From an uncultured Gammaproteobacteria bacterium (lineage in GTDB: Bacteria; Pseudomonadota; Gammaproteobacteria; Pseudomonadales; Azotimanducaceae): a DNA stretch of 5,302 nucleotides. The DNA lies in contig CAJWLI010000118.1 of assembly GCA_913043075.1 (NCBI GenBank), positions 1 to 5,302 on the forward strand. Reading direction: 5' to 3'. The notes under the pieces are model-generated. The model was not told the origin of the DNA. It ran no database searches and saw nothing but the letters and a program-made list of their open reading frames with translations. This document shows positions 1-5,302 of this stretch, one piece after another; positions within the stretch are counted from its first letter, which is position 1; every line of letters begins with the position of its first letter. The position numbers and the translations under genes are program-made.

Positions 1-1667
1 CTGCATATCTTTGCGATTTCTTTCTCTAGCCCTCGAACGCCAGCTTCTCTAGTATAAAAGCGAATCAAATCTCGCATCGATCTATCCGAGATTTGAAGTT
101 CGCTCTGGGACAACCCATTGTTAAAAAGCTGTTTGGGCAAAAGAAACCGGGAAGCAATGTTTTTCTTTTCCTCTTCCATATATCCAGGAATTTTTATTAT
201 TTCCATCCTATCAAGCAGTGGAAGAGGAATATTCATAGAGTTGGATGTACAAATAAACATTACATCGGACAGGTCATAATCGACTTCTAGATAATTGTCA
301 TTGAAGGTGTCGTTTTGCTCAGGGTCAAGGACCTCGAGAAGAGCAGAAGCCGGATCTCCCCTATGATCCTGACCCATTTTATCAATCTCATCTAAAAGGA
401 ACAGGGGATTCTTAACGCCAACCTTTGCTAGCTTCTGGACTATCTTTCCTGGCATTGACCCAATATAGGTACGTCTGTGTCCTCTTATTTCAGCTTCGTC
501 CCTTACACCCCCTAGAGCCATCCTAACAAACTTTCGATTGGTTGCCCGCGCAATCGATTCGCCCAGAGAAGTCTTACCTACTCCTGGAGGACCGACGAGG
601 CATAGAACGGGGCCTTTCAACTTATCCACTCTTTTCTGTACCGCGAGATACTCTATTATTCTATCTTTGACGTCGTTCAAACCATGATGATCGTTCTCTA
701 AAATGTCTTTTGCAGCGAGTATATCCGAAGAGATCTTAGACTTTTTTCTCCATGGGACACTTAGCATCCAATCTATATAAGATCTAACAACAGTTGCTTC
801 TGCAGACATTGGGGACATCTGTTTCAATTTTAAAATTTCGCTCTCTGTCTTTTTTTTTGACGATTTGGGCATCCCAGCACTCGCTAGACGTTTACTGAGC
901 TCCTCAATCTCGTCGGGCGCCTCTGCTATATCTCCCAATTCTTTTTGAATAGCTTTCATTTGCTCGTTGAGGTAGTACTCTTTTTGGCTTTTCTCCATTT
1001 GCCTTTTTACCCTACCTCTAACCTTCTTATCTACCCCTAACAATTCCATCTGCTCACTTAAAATGCCGTGCATATATTCATAACGTTCTTGTGCATCAAC
1101 AGTTTCTAACACTCTCTGCTTTACATGGATCTTCAAAGTTAATTGAGAGGCGATCGTATCAATTAGCCTCGACAAATCATCAATGCCTGATAAAGATCCA
1201 ACCACTTCTGACGGGACTTTCTTGTTCTTAGTCGCATATGCTTCGAACGCGTCCAAGAGATCTTTTTTTAGTTCCTGGTTCAAATCAGTAGACAAGGGCC
1301 TGGTTTTAAGAGTTTCAATATCTGCGCCGAGCCATTTTTCGTTGTCCCTAATTTTCAAAACTCTAGCTCGCAGATTGCCCTCGACCAGTATTTTCACCGT
1401 CTGGTCTGGGAGCCGGATTAGTTGCAAGACAGTAGCTACGGTGCCAATCTCGAAAAGGTCTTTAGCCTGGGGGTTCTCTTGAGCCAGATCTCTCTTCGCT
1501 AACAAAAGGATTTCTTTTCTCCCCTCGCTATTTTCGAACGAAGAGGCGACATCCAAAGCTTTAATTGACTTAGGAGTTCCTATAAAAAGGGGCTGCACCC
1601 CTTGTGGGAAAACGACCATATCTTTTAAGGTAACCACGGGAAGATCTGCTTTTTTAATCGTCGACAT
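1..1667 (-). CDS. lon: Lon ATP-dependent protease, 5' part (runs off the window; protease domain missing)
   Basis: Lon is a cytoplasmic homohexameric AAA+ protease that degrades misfolded proteins and short-lived regulators. The visible 555 codons begin MSTIKKADLPVVTLKDMVVF. They carry the N-terminal substrate-binding domain (about residues 9-205), a helical linker with YYLNEQMKAIQKELG, and the AAA+ module. Walker A is GPPGVGKT at 359-366. Walker B is FLLDEID with D426/E427. The sensor-1 stretch TSNSMNIP, the LLDRME arginine-finger region and sensor-2 GVRGLE (R545) are present. These sit three residues later than in E. coli Lon, as expected for an unbroken frame. The reading frame is open to the window edge, where the last full codons read GLEKEIAKIC. 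About 230 residues, including the Ser-Lys protease domain, should lie beyond it. The ATG at 1665-1667 was chosen because the family's N-terminal beta domain starts right after it and no upstream in-frame start is visible. It lies downstream of clpX on the same strand but behind a strong terminator. Identity is near certain; completeness cannot be judged. Confidence 0.97.
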   Translation of the reverse strand, partial: MSTIKKADLPVVTLKDMVVFPQGVQPLFIGTPKSIKALDVASSFENSEGRKEILLLAKRDLAQENPQAKDLFEIGTVATVLQLIRLPDQTVKILVEGNLRARVLKIRDNEKWLGADIETLKTRPLSTDLNQELKKDLLDAFEAYATKNKKVPSEVVGSLSGIDDLSRLIDTIASQLTLKIHVKQRVLETVDAQERYEYMHGILSEQMELLGVDKKVRGRVKRQMEKSQKEYYLNEQMKAIQKELGDIAEAPDEIEELSKRLASAGMPKSSKKKTESEILKLKQMSPMSAEATVVRSYIDWMLSVPWRKKSKISSDILAAKDILENDHHGLNDVKDRIIEYLAVQKRVDKLKGPVLCLVGPPGVGKTSLGESIARATNRKFVRMALGGVRDEAEIRGHRRTYIGSMPGKIVQKLAKVGVKNPLFLLDEIDKMGQDHRGDPASALLEVLDPEQNDTFNDNYLEVDYDLSDVMFICTSNSMNIPLPLLDRMEIIKIPGYMEEEKKNIASRFLLPKQLFNNGLSQSELQISDRSMRDLIRFYTREAGVRGLEKEIAKIC

Positions 1668-1674
1668 AAATTGA

Positions 1675-1677
1675 TCC
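1675..1677 (-). promoter_or_regulatory. Weak ribosome binding site for lon
   Basis: Only a minimal GGA, in the context CCGGATCAATTT, precedes the lon ATG, with a 7-base spacer. An AAGG at 1680-1683 is 12 bases away, which is too far to be ideal. This is weaker than the sites before clpX and clpP, so translation of lon may start modestly or depend on the A-rich leader just upstream. The assignment rests on spacing alone. Confidence 0.35.
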
Positions 1678-1690
1678 GGCCTTTTTTTTC

Positions 1691-1699
1691 ATAGTAACA
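1691..1699 (-). promoter_or_regulatory. Candidate extended -10 promoter for lon
   Basis: On the minus strand the sequence reads TGTTACTAT, a TGn extension followed by a hexamer matching four of six positions of TATAAT. No good -35 hexamer exists at 16-18 bases, since that space is taken by the terminator stem and T run. Extended -10 promoters can work without one. Initiation about 7 bases downstream would fall inside the A8 run at 1682-1689 and give a leader of only about 17 bases before the lon ATG. This is inference from motif and position; a promoter outside this gap or terminator read-through are alternatives. Confidence 0.3.
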
Positions 1700-1708
1700 G
1701 AGCAAAAC

Positions 1709-1735
1709 AAAAAAAGGGGCGTGTTAGCCCCTTTT
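1709..1735 (-). terminator. Intrinsic (Rho-independent) terminator after clpX
   Basis: On the minus strand a perfect 9-bp stem, AAAAGGGGC pairing with GCCCCTTTT (1727-1735 and 1712-1720), encloses a six-base loop. The T run extends through seven T residues (1709-1715). It lies 36 bases past the clpX stop codon. It should end most clpP-clpX transcripts, which separates lon from the operon or leaves it dependent on read-through or its own promoter. The opposite strand also has T-rich sequence after the stem, but it is interrupted by C and no gene needs it. Confidence 0.9.
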
Positions 1736-1771
1736 CTTTCTTTCAACCTACATATGTCTAACAATTCTCTC

Positions 1772-3049
1772 CTATTCTGGGGCAGCCTTAGGATGGTCTT
1801 GGTTTTCATAAATGCGCATGGGTTCAGAAGCTCCATTTATAACGCTTTCATCTACAATAACTTTGCTTACCTCTTTTTCGGAAGGCAAATCATACATGAT
1901 GTCGAGCAGAACAGATTCTAGAATTGATCTGAGTCCTCTCGCACCAGTTTTTCTTTCCATCGCTTTTTCTGCGATCGCCACAAGGGCGTCATCGCGAAAA
2001 TCTATTTCAGAATCCTCCATCTCAAAGAGCTTACTATATTGCTTAGTATACGCATTTTTAGGTTCCTTGAGGATACGTACCAGCGCTTCTGCGTCTAGTT
2101 CGTCGAGGGTTGCCAATACAGGCAGTCGACCGACAAACTCCGGAATGAGACCGTACCTAACCAAATCCTCTGGCTCTACACCTTCAAGAGTCTCCCCTAG
2201 ATTTTTTTTAGTCGCCTCAGTTTGTACCTTTGCGGAGAAACCGATACTACTTTTATCTGAACGATCTTGGATCACTTTATCAAGGCCAGCAAAGGCTCCA
2301 CCACATATGAATAGTATGTTAGTTGTGTCAACCTGCAGGAACTCTTGTTGAGGGTGCTTTCTGCCACCTTGCGGCGGGACCGATGCTACAGTGCCCTCAA
2401 TAAGTTTAAGAAGGGCCTGCTGCACCCCTTCGCCCGAAACATCCCTGGTTATCGACGGATTGTCTGATTTGCGCGATATCTTATCTATTTCGTCGATGTA
2501 AACAATTCCAACTTGAGCTTTTTCAACGTCATAGTCACACTTTTGTAGCAGCTTTTGAATAATATTTTCTACGTCTTCACCTACGTAACCCGCTTCGGTG
2601 AGAGTAGTTGCGTCAGCTATGGTGAAGGGGACATCAAGAAGCCTGGCTAGAGTTTCAGCGAGTAAGGTTTTTCCAACCCCAGTGGGACCAACCAAAAGGA
2701 TGTTACTTTTTTGAAGTTCTACATCGTCTTTTTTTCCTTTGTAGTTCAGCCGCTTGTAGTGGTTGTAAACCGCAACTGAGAGGACCTTCTTAGCTCTTTG
2801 CTGTCCAATAACATATTGATCTAAAATTTCTTTAATCTCTTTGGGAGTTGGAAGATCTCTGGCTTCTGTGTCTTCCGAAGACTCTTGGAGTTCTTCTCTT
2901 ATTATGTCGTTGCATAGCTCTACGCACTCATCGCAAACGTAGACGGAGGGACCAGCAATTAGTTTTCTAACCTCATGCTGGCTTTTTCCACAAAAGTTAC
3001 AGTGCAGCAGCTTCCCGTCGCCACTATTACCGTCTTGATTATCTGTCAT
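1772..3049 (-). CDS. clpX: ClpX, ATP-dependent unfoldase subunit of ClpXP
   Basis: This 425-residue protein is the hexameric AAA+ unfoldase that recognises substrates (including ssrA-tagged ones in the family) and threads them into ClpP in the cytoplasm. The N-terminal zinc-binding domain has C17, C20, C39 and C42. Walker A is GPTGVGKT at 121-128. Pore loop 1 is GYVGED at 154-159. Walker B is IVYIDE at 182-187. The RKH pore motif is at 230-232. The IGF loop that docks on ClpP is at 269-271. The IPEFVGRLP box with its arginine finger (R308) and sensor-2 GARG at 369-372 complete the set. Length matches the family (E. coli 424). The start is supported by MTDN, typical of ClpX, and by a GAGG site seven bases upstream. 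It follows clpP by 86 bases and ends at a strong terminator. The intact IGF loop together with adjacent clpP indicates a working ClpXP pair. No residue expected to be essential is missing. Confidence 0.99.
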   Translation of the reverse strand: MTDNQDGNSGDGKLLHCNFCGKSQHEVRKLIAGPSVYVCDECVELCNDIIREELQESSEDTEARDLPTPKEIKEILDQYVIGQQRAKKVLSVAVYNHYKRLNYKGKKDDVELQKSNILLVGPTGVGKTLLAETLARLLDVPFTIADATTLTEAGYVGEDVENIIQKLLQKCDYDVEKAQVGIVYIDEIDKISRKSDNPSITRDVSGEGVQQALLKLIEGTVASVPPQGGRKHPQQEFLQVDTTNILFICGGAFAGLDKVIQDRSDKSSIGFSAKVQTEATKKNLGETLEGVEPEDLVRYGLIPEFVGRLPVLATLDELDAEALVRILKEPKNAYTKQYSKLFEMEDSEIDFRDDALVAIAEKAMERKTGARGLRSILESVLLDIMYDLPSEKEVSKVIVDESVINGASEPMRIYENQDHPKAAPE

Positions 3050-3056
3050 AAACCAA

Positions 3057-3060
3057 CCTC
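3057..3060 (-). promoter_or_regulatory. Ribosome binding site of clpX
   Basis: GAGG on the minus strand lies seven bases before the clpX ATG. It is well spaced, so clpX can be translated independently of clpP despite the 86-base gap, and it supports the chosen start. Confidence 0.7.
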
Positions 3061-3085
3061 AACTACTCTGATTTACTAAAACTTT

Positions 3086-3091
3086 ATTATA
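3086..3091 (-). promoter_or_regulatory. Candidate -10 element of an internal clpX promoter
   Basis: A perfect TATAAT hexamer lies on the minus strand, 36 bases before the clpX start. With 16-18 base spacing the upstream hexamer is only T-rich (TTTTTA at 17 bases), a poor match to TTGACA. A TG pair is present but two bases rather than one from the hexamer, so it is not a canonical extended -10. Placement just after a terminator-like hairpin fits a separate clpX promoter. AT-rich sequence can give this hexamer by chance. Confidence 0.4.
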
Positions 3092-3094
3092 TGC

Positions 3095-3130
3095 AAAACC
3101 AAGGAAAATAAAAAACGTCCTTTCCTCGGT
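3095..3130 (-). terminator. Terminator-like hairpin between clpP and clpX (possible attenuator)
   Basis: On the minus strand ACCGAGGAAA (3121-3130) pairs with TTTCCTTGGT (3098-3107) over 10 bp with one G-U wobble. The loop is 13 bases and four T residues (3095-3098) run from the end of the stem. The stem begins six bases past the clpP stop. The stem is only moderately GC-rich and the T run is short, so partial termination or a 3'-end stabilising structure for clpP mRNA is more likely than full termination. The base pairing is seen directly; the function is inferred. Confidence 0.5.
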
Positions 3131-3135
3131 CAATT

Positions 3136-3771
3136 TTACAACGATTTCAGGCCTACCCGAGGTTCCTGTATTTTGTCAATCATACCGTATTCTAGTGCGT
3201 CTTGGGCGGTCATAAAGTTGTCTCTTTCTGTGTCCTTTGCCAATTCATCAACACTTCGCCCAGTATGGCTTGCCATAATCTCATTCATTCTCTTTCTCAA
3301 GAAGAGAATTTCTTTTGCCTGAATTTCTATGTCCGAGGCTTGCCCTTGTGACCCACCACTTGGCTGATGAATCATAACTCTGGAATTAGGAAGGCAATAT
3401 CGCTTTCCTTTTTGACCTCCAGCTAGCAGAAACGCTCCCATGCTAGCGGCCTGCCCGATACAAAGGGTGGAGACTTCACAATTCACAAACTGCATTGTAT
3501 CGTATATTGCTAACCCTGCCGTGACAGAACCGCCTGGAGAGTTTATATACAGCTGAACGTCCTTGTCTGCGTTCTCTGATTCGCAAAACAACATCTGAGC
3601 CACAACCAAGTTCGCTACGTTGTCATCGATAGGACCAACTACGAAAATTATTCGCTCCTTGAGCAACCGAGAGTAAATGTCATATGAACGTTCTCCGCGT
3701 GCTGTTTGCTCAAGGACCATCGGAACTAGGCCAAGTCCTCGAACAGGCTGATTAATGTCGTCGTATACCAT
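3136..3771 (-). CDS. clpP: ClpP, proteolytic subunit of ClpXP (serine peptidase)
   Basis: This 211-residue protein is the S14 family serine peptidase that forms a 14-subunit barrel in the cytoplasm and degrades chains delivered by ClpX or ClpA. The catalytic triad is visible: S110 in GQAASMGA, H135 in MIHQPSGG and D184 in DTERDNFM. The oxyanion-side motif INSPGG is at 76-81. The region LVPMVLEQTARGERSYDIYS matches the family's N-terminus. By alignment with E. coli, autoprocessing would occur near residue 13-14, removing a short propeptide (MVYDDINQPVRGL). Length is close to E. coli ClpP (207). The start is supported by AGGAG ten bases upstream. It sits 196 bases after tig and 86 bases before clpX, the usual gene order, so it is likely co-transcribed with clpX. 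No heat-shock (sigma-32) promoter was convincing upstream. Nothing is missing or truncated. Confidence 0.99.
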   Translation of the reverse strand: MVYDDINQPVRGLGLVPMVLEQTARGERSYDIYSRLLKERIIFVVGPIDDNVANLVVAQMLFCESENADKDVQLYINSPGGSVTAGLAIYDTMQFVNCEVSTLCIGQAASMGAFLLAGGQKGKRYCLPNSRVMIHQPSGGSQGQASDIEIQAKEILFLRKRMNEIMASHTGRSVDELAKDTERDNFMTAQDALEYGMIDKIQEPRVGLKSL

Positions 3772-3781
3772 TTATTCTTAA

Positions 3782-3786
3782 CTCCT
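3782..3786 (-). promoter_or_regulatory. Ribosome binding site of clpP
   Basis: AGGAG, within the longer GAGAGGAGT on the minus strand, lies ten bases before the clpP ATG. The match is strong though the spacing is slightly long. It fixes the start at MVYDD rather than the internal Met18. Confidence 0.7.
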
Positions 3787-3855
3787 CTCTTGTTTCCTGT
3801 TGCTTCAGTTTCAGGCGAGTCTTTTGAAACCTCCAGAAACTTTCTTTGTGAACCG

Positions 3856-3933
3856 TTAGATTTTGCAAGCCCAACCGTGATTGTACGGAGCAACTCGGGC
3901 TACTAGATCTCTATTTTTCAGCTTACTCGCCAT
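3856..3933 (-). CDS. Possible 25-residue small ORF between tig and clpP
   Basis: An ATG at 3931-3933 opens 25 codons ending in TAA at 3856-3858. The product starts MASKLKNRDLV and ends NHGWACKI. The first half is basic and the C-terminal end carries His, Trp and Cys. AAGGA lies six bases before the ATG, a good ribosome binding site. It begins 34 bases past the tig stop and ends 84 bases before clpP. I recognise no family, and it has no signal peptide or membrane segment. It overlaps the imperfect hairpin at 3868-3901. It may be a leader peptide, an unrecorded small protein, or chance; an ORF this short is expected by chance fairly often, and only the ribosome site raises it above background. 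Confidence 0.25.
   Translation of the reverse strand: MASKLKNRDLVARVAPYNHGWACKI
3868..3901 (-). other. Imperfect hairpin in the tig-clpP gap
   Basis: On the minus strand AGCCC and GGGCT form a 5-bp outer stem. CCGT and ACGG (3885-3888 and 3875-3878) form a 4-bp inner stem with a six-base loop. The two stems are separated by an asymmetric internal loop. No T run follows, so it is not a standard intrinsic terminator. It may be an RNA structure in a tig-clpP read-through transcript, or chance. Confidence 0.3.
3880..3885 (-). promoter_or_regulatory. Weak candidate -10 element upstream of clpP
   Basis: TACAAT on the minus strand matches five of six positions of the -10 consensus and lies about 109 bases before clpP. 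Neither a good -35 hexamer nor a TGn extension is present. clpP is expected to have a promoter in this gap by analogy with E. coli, but the sequence alone does not place it firmly. Confidence 0.2.
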
Positions 3934-3967
3934 GACGCATCCTTCTTTACCCTGAACGGCTCTGAGT

Positions 3968-5299
3968 TTAGTTTTTCGTCGCCACCGTTTCCTCGTTCGC
4001 ACCTCTCCTGACGGCTTCACTGTAACTCACGGCTTTTGTTGACACTGTGGCGGTTGCCATGACCAACTCAACCACCATATCTTCCAACGCTACGTGATTG
4101 ACCTGGTTGAGCTCTTGCTCGTTGCTAAGGTAATAATTTTTTACTTGATCTGGGTCGTCATAATCCGCTGCTATCTGATCAATCAGTTCTTTTGTCTTTT
4201 CTTCACTTACCACTAACTCATTCTTTTCAATTACCGACCCCAGCAGAAGGGAGCTTTTGACTCGTTTTTCAGCTTGCTCAGAGAACATCTCTGATGGCAA
4301 CATCTCCGGTTCAATCTTCATACCACCACCATATTGCTGAATCATTTGGTTCCTCATGCGAGCAGCTTCTTCTTCTACGAGCGCTTTAGGAACAATGATG
4401 TCGTGTATAGCCAATAATCCGTCCATTACTTGTTCTTTAATCTTTATTTTTATCGCATTATCCAACTCTTTTTGCATATTACCCTTCAGCTCTATCTTAA
4501 ACGTCTCTAAGTCGGTACTCCCTTTGAGCCCAAAGGATTCGATAAAGGCTGCATCCACCTCAGGCAACTTGGGTCCCGAGACACTGTTTAATTTTATTCT
4601 AAAGGTAGCTTCCTTTCCTGCCAGATCGGCTTTCTGATATTTCTCGGGGAAAGTCACGTTGATTTCCTTCTCCTCTCCTTTCCCCATTCCTACAATTCCC
4701 GTTTCAAATCCGGGGATCATTTGTCCAGATCCAAGAATCAAGTCTGAACCTTCCGCTTGGCCACCATCAAAGGCTTCGTTGTCAATGAAACCCTGGAAAT
4801 CTATGTTGACTTTATCCTTATCTTCGGCGACTTTTTCCGCCAACTCGTATTGCATTCGCTGTTCACGGACTTTCTCAACCATCTCCTCAACATCTTGATC
4901 ATTGATCTCAGCTTCTAATTTCTCTACTTCGATGGAGTCAAAAGCACTCAACTCAACGTCGGGAAAGACCTCAAAAGTAGCGGAGTACTCAAGATTCTGG
5001 TCCTCAAGCATTTTCACATCATCTATTTTTGGCATTCCCGCTGGGTTTATTTGTTCCTGTTGAACCGCTTCCGAAAAAGATGATTGGATTATCTCGCTTG
5101 AGACCTCCTCTCGAATGCTTTTTCCGTACCTCCTTTTTATTTCTCTTTTGGGCACTTTCCCAGGACGAAATCCGTTAATACGCGCAGTTTTTGCTGCCTC
5201 CTCAAGCTTTTCGTTAACCCTCTCTTCGACTCGATTCGAGGGGATAACCACAAGCATTTTCCTTTGAAGCCCTTCTAGCGTTTCTGTACTTACTTCCAT
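3968..5299 (-). CDS. tig: Trigger factor, ribosome-associated chaperone and prolyl isomerase
   Basis: This 443-residue protein binds near the ribosome exit tunnel, shields nascent chains and catalyses prolyl cis-trans isomerisation. The N-terminal ribosome-binding domain (about 1-145) starts MEVSTETLEGLQRKM and has the docking loop GFRPGKVP at 43-50, the same position as in E. coli, with Pro for the Lys of the E. coli FRK triplet. The FKBP-type isomerase domain (about 160-242) includes VNIDFQGFID and GSGQMIPGFE at 190-199. The remaining residues are the helical C-terminal chaperone arms, with VEEEAARMRNQMIQQYGGG and a tail ending in ATKN. Length is near the family norm (E. coli 432). The ATG lies three bases from the right edge, so the ribosome site and promoter are outside the window, but the N-terminus matches the family start. 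It is the first gene of the tig-clpP-clpX-lon set, and no intrinsic terminator separates it from clpP, so read-through is possible. Confidence 0.98.
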   Translation of the reverse strand: MEVSTETLEGLQRKMLVVIPSNRVEERVNEKLEEAAKTARINGFRPGKVPKREIKRRYGKSIREEVSSEIIQSSFSEAVQQEQINPAGMPKIDDVKMLEDQNLEYSATFEVFPDVELSAFDSIEVEKLEAEINDQDVEEMVEKVREQRMQYELAEKVAEDKDKVNIDFQGFIDNEAFDGGQAEGSDLILGSGQMIPGFETGIVGMGKGEEKEINVTFPEKYQKADLAGKEATFRIKLNSVSGPKLPEVDAAFIESFGLKGSTDLETFKIELKGNMQKELDNAIKIKIKEQVMDGLLAIHDIIVPKALVEEEAARMRNQMIQQYGGGMKIEPEMLPSEMFSEQAEKRVKSSLLLGSVIEKNELVVSEEKTKELIDQIAADYDDPDQVKNYYLSNEQELNQVNHVALEDMVVELVMATATVSTKAVSYSEAVRRGANEETVATKN

Positions 5300-5302
5300 C
5301 TT

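Noticed and set aside
93..290. 65-codon open frame on the plus strand
   Set aside because: It lies opposite the conserved AAA+ region of lon, has no recognisable family or ribosome site, and is explained as an antisense shadow.
1183..1482. 99-codon open frame on the plus strand
   Set aside because: It lies opposite the Lon N-terminal domain; its composition is that of an antisense frame and it has no supporting signals.
1716..1746. TTGAAA followed by CCCCTTTT on the minus strand, resembling a heat-shock sigma-32 promoter for lon
   Set aside because: The distance from TTGAA to CCCC is 22 bases, well beyond the 13-17 typical for sigma-32. The CCCC is the descending arm of the terminator, which explains its presence.
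1812..2351. 179-codon open frame on the plus strand
   Set aside because: It is antisense to clpX, rich in Ser and Arg as expected for the complement of a conserved gene, and has no ribosome site or known domain.
3808..3830. 6-bp inverted repeat (GTTTCA/TGAAAC, 11-base loop) upstream of the clpP ribosome site
   Set aside because: Short, AT-rich and without a T run; easily explained by chance, and no operator family is recognised.
3772..3967. Possible tRNA or other structural RNA in the tig-clpP gap
   Set aside because: A GGTTCA stretch recalls a T-loop, but there is no acceptor stem, anticodon arm or D-arm around it.
4356..4898. Two plus-strand open frames (93 and 79 codons) opposite tig
   Set aside because: Both are Ser-rich antisense shadows of a conserved, uninterrupted tig gene.

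Overview
The window is a protein quality-control locus, read entirely from the minus strand in the order tig (trigger factor), clpP (ClpP peptidase), clpX (ClpX unfoldase), lon (Lon protease). This is the classic proteobacterial tig-clpP-clpX-lon order. All four products resemble gammaproteobacterial proteins most closely, as judged from remembered E. coli sequences. The DNA looks moderately AT-rich. That points to a gammaproteobacterium outside the enterics, but I cannot name a genus from the sequence alone.

Layout from the right edge (upstream) to the left edge (downstream): tig fills 3968-5299 and is complete, with its ATG three bases from the window edge. A 196-base gap (3772-3967) follows. 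It has no clear terminator, but holds a possible 25-codon ORF with a good ribosome binding site, an imperfect hairpin and a lone -10-like hexamer. clpP is complete at 3136-3771. The 86-base clpP-clpX gap (3050-3135) holds a 10-bp hairpin followed by a short T run, then a perfect TATAAT hexamer. clpX is complete at 1772-3049. The 104-base clpX-lon gap holds a textbook intrinsic terminator only 41 bases before the lon ATG, plus a candidate extended -10 promoter. lon starts at 1667 and runs off the left edge in an open frame, so only its first 555 codons (N-terminal domain and nearly all of the AAA+ module) are present. The serine/lysine protease domain lies outside the window.

Functionally the genes form one theme. 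Trigger factor receives nascent chains at the ribosome exit tunnel. ClpX unfolds tagged or recognised proteins and feeds them into the ClpP chamber. Lon degrades misfolded and regulatory proteins in a single chain that carries both ATPase and protease. All key catalytic and nucleotide-binding residues I could check are present. I see no mobile element, CRISPR array, tRNA or rRNA. The coding content is ordinary core genome and I found no new system; the points worth a second look are in the three intergenic gaps and two A-tracts in or near lon.
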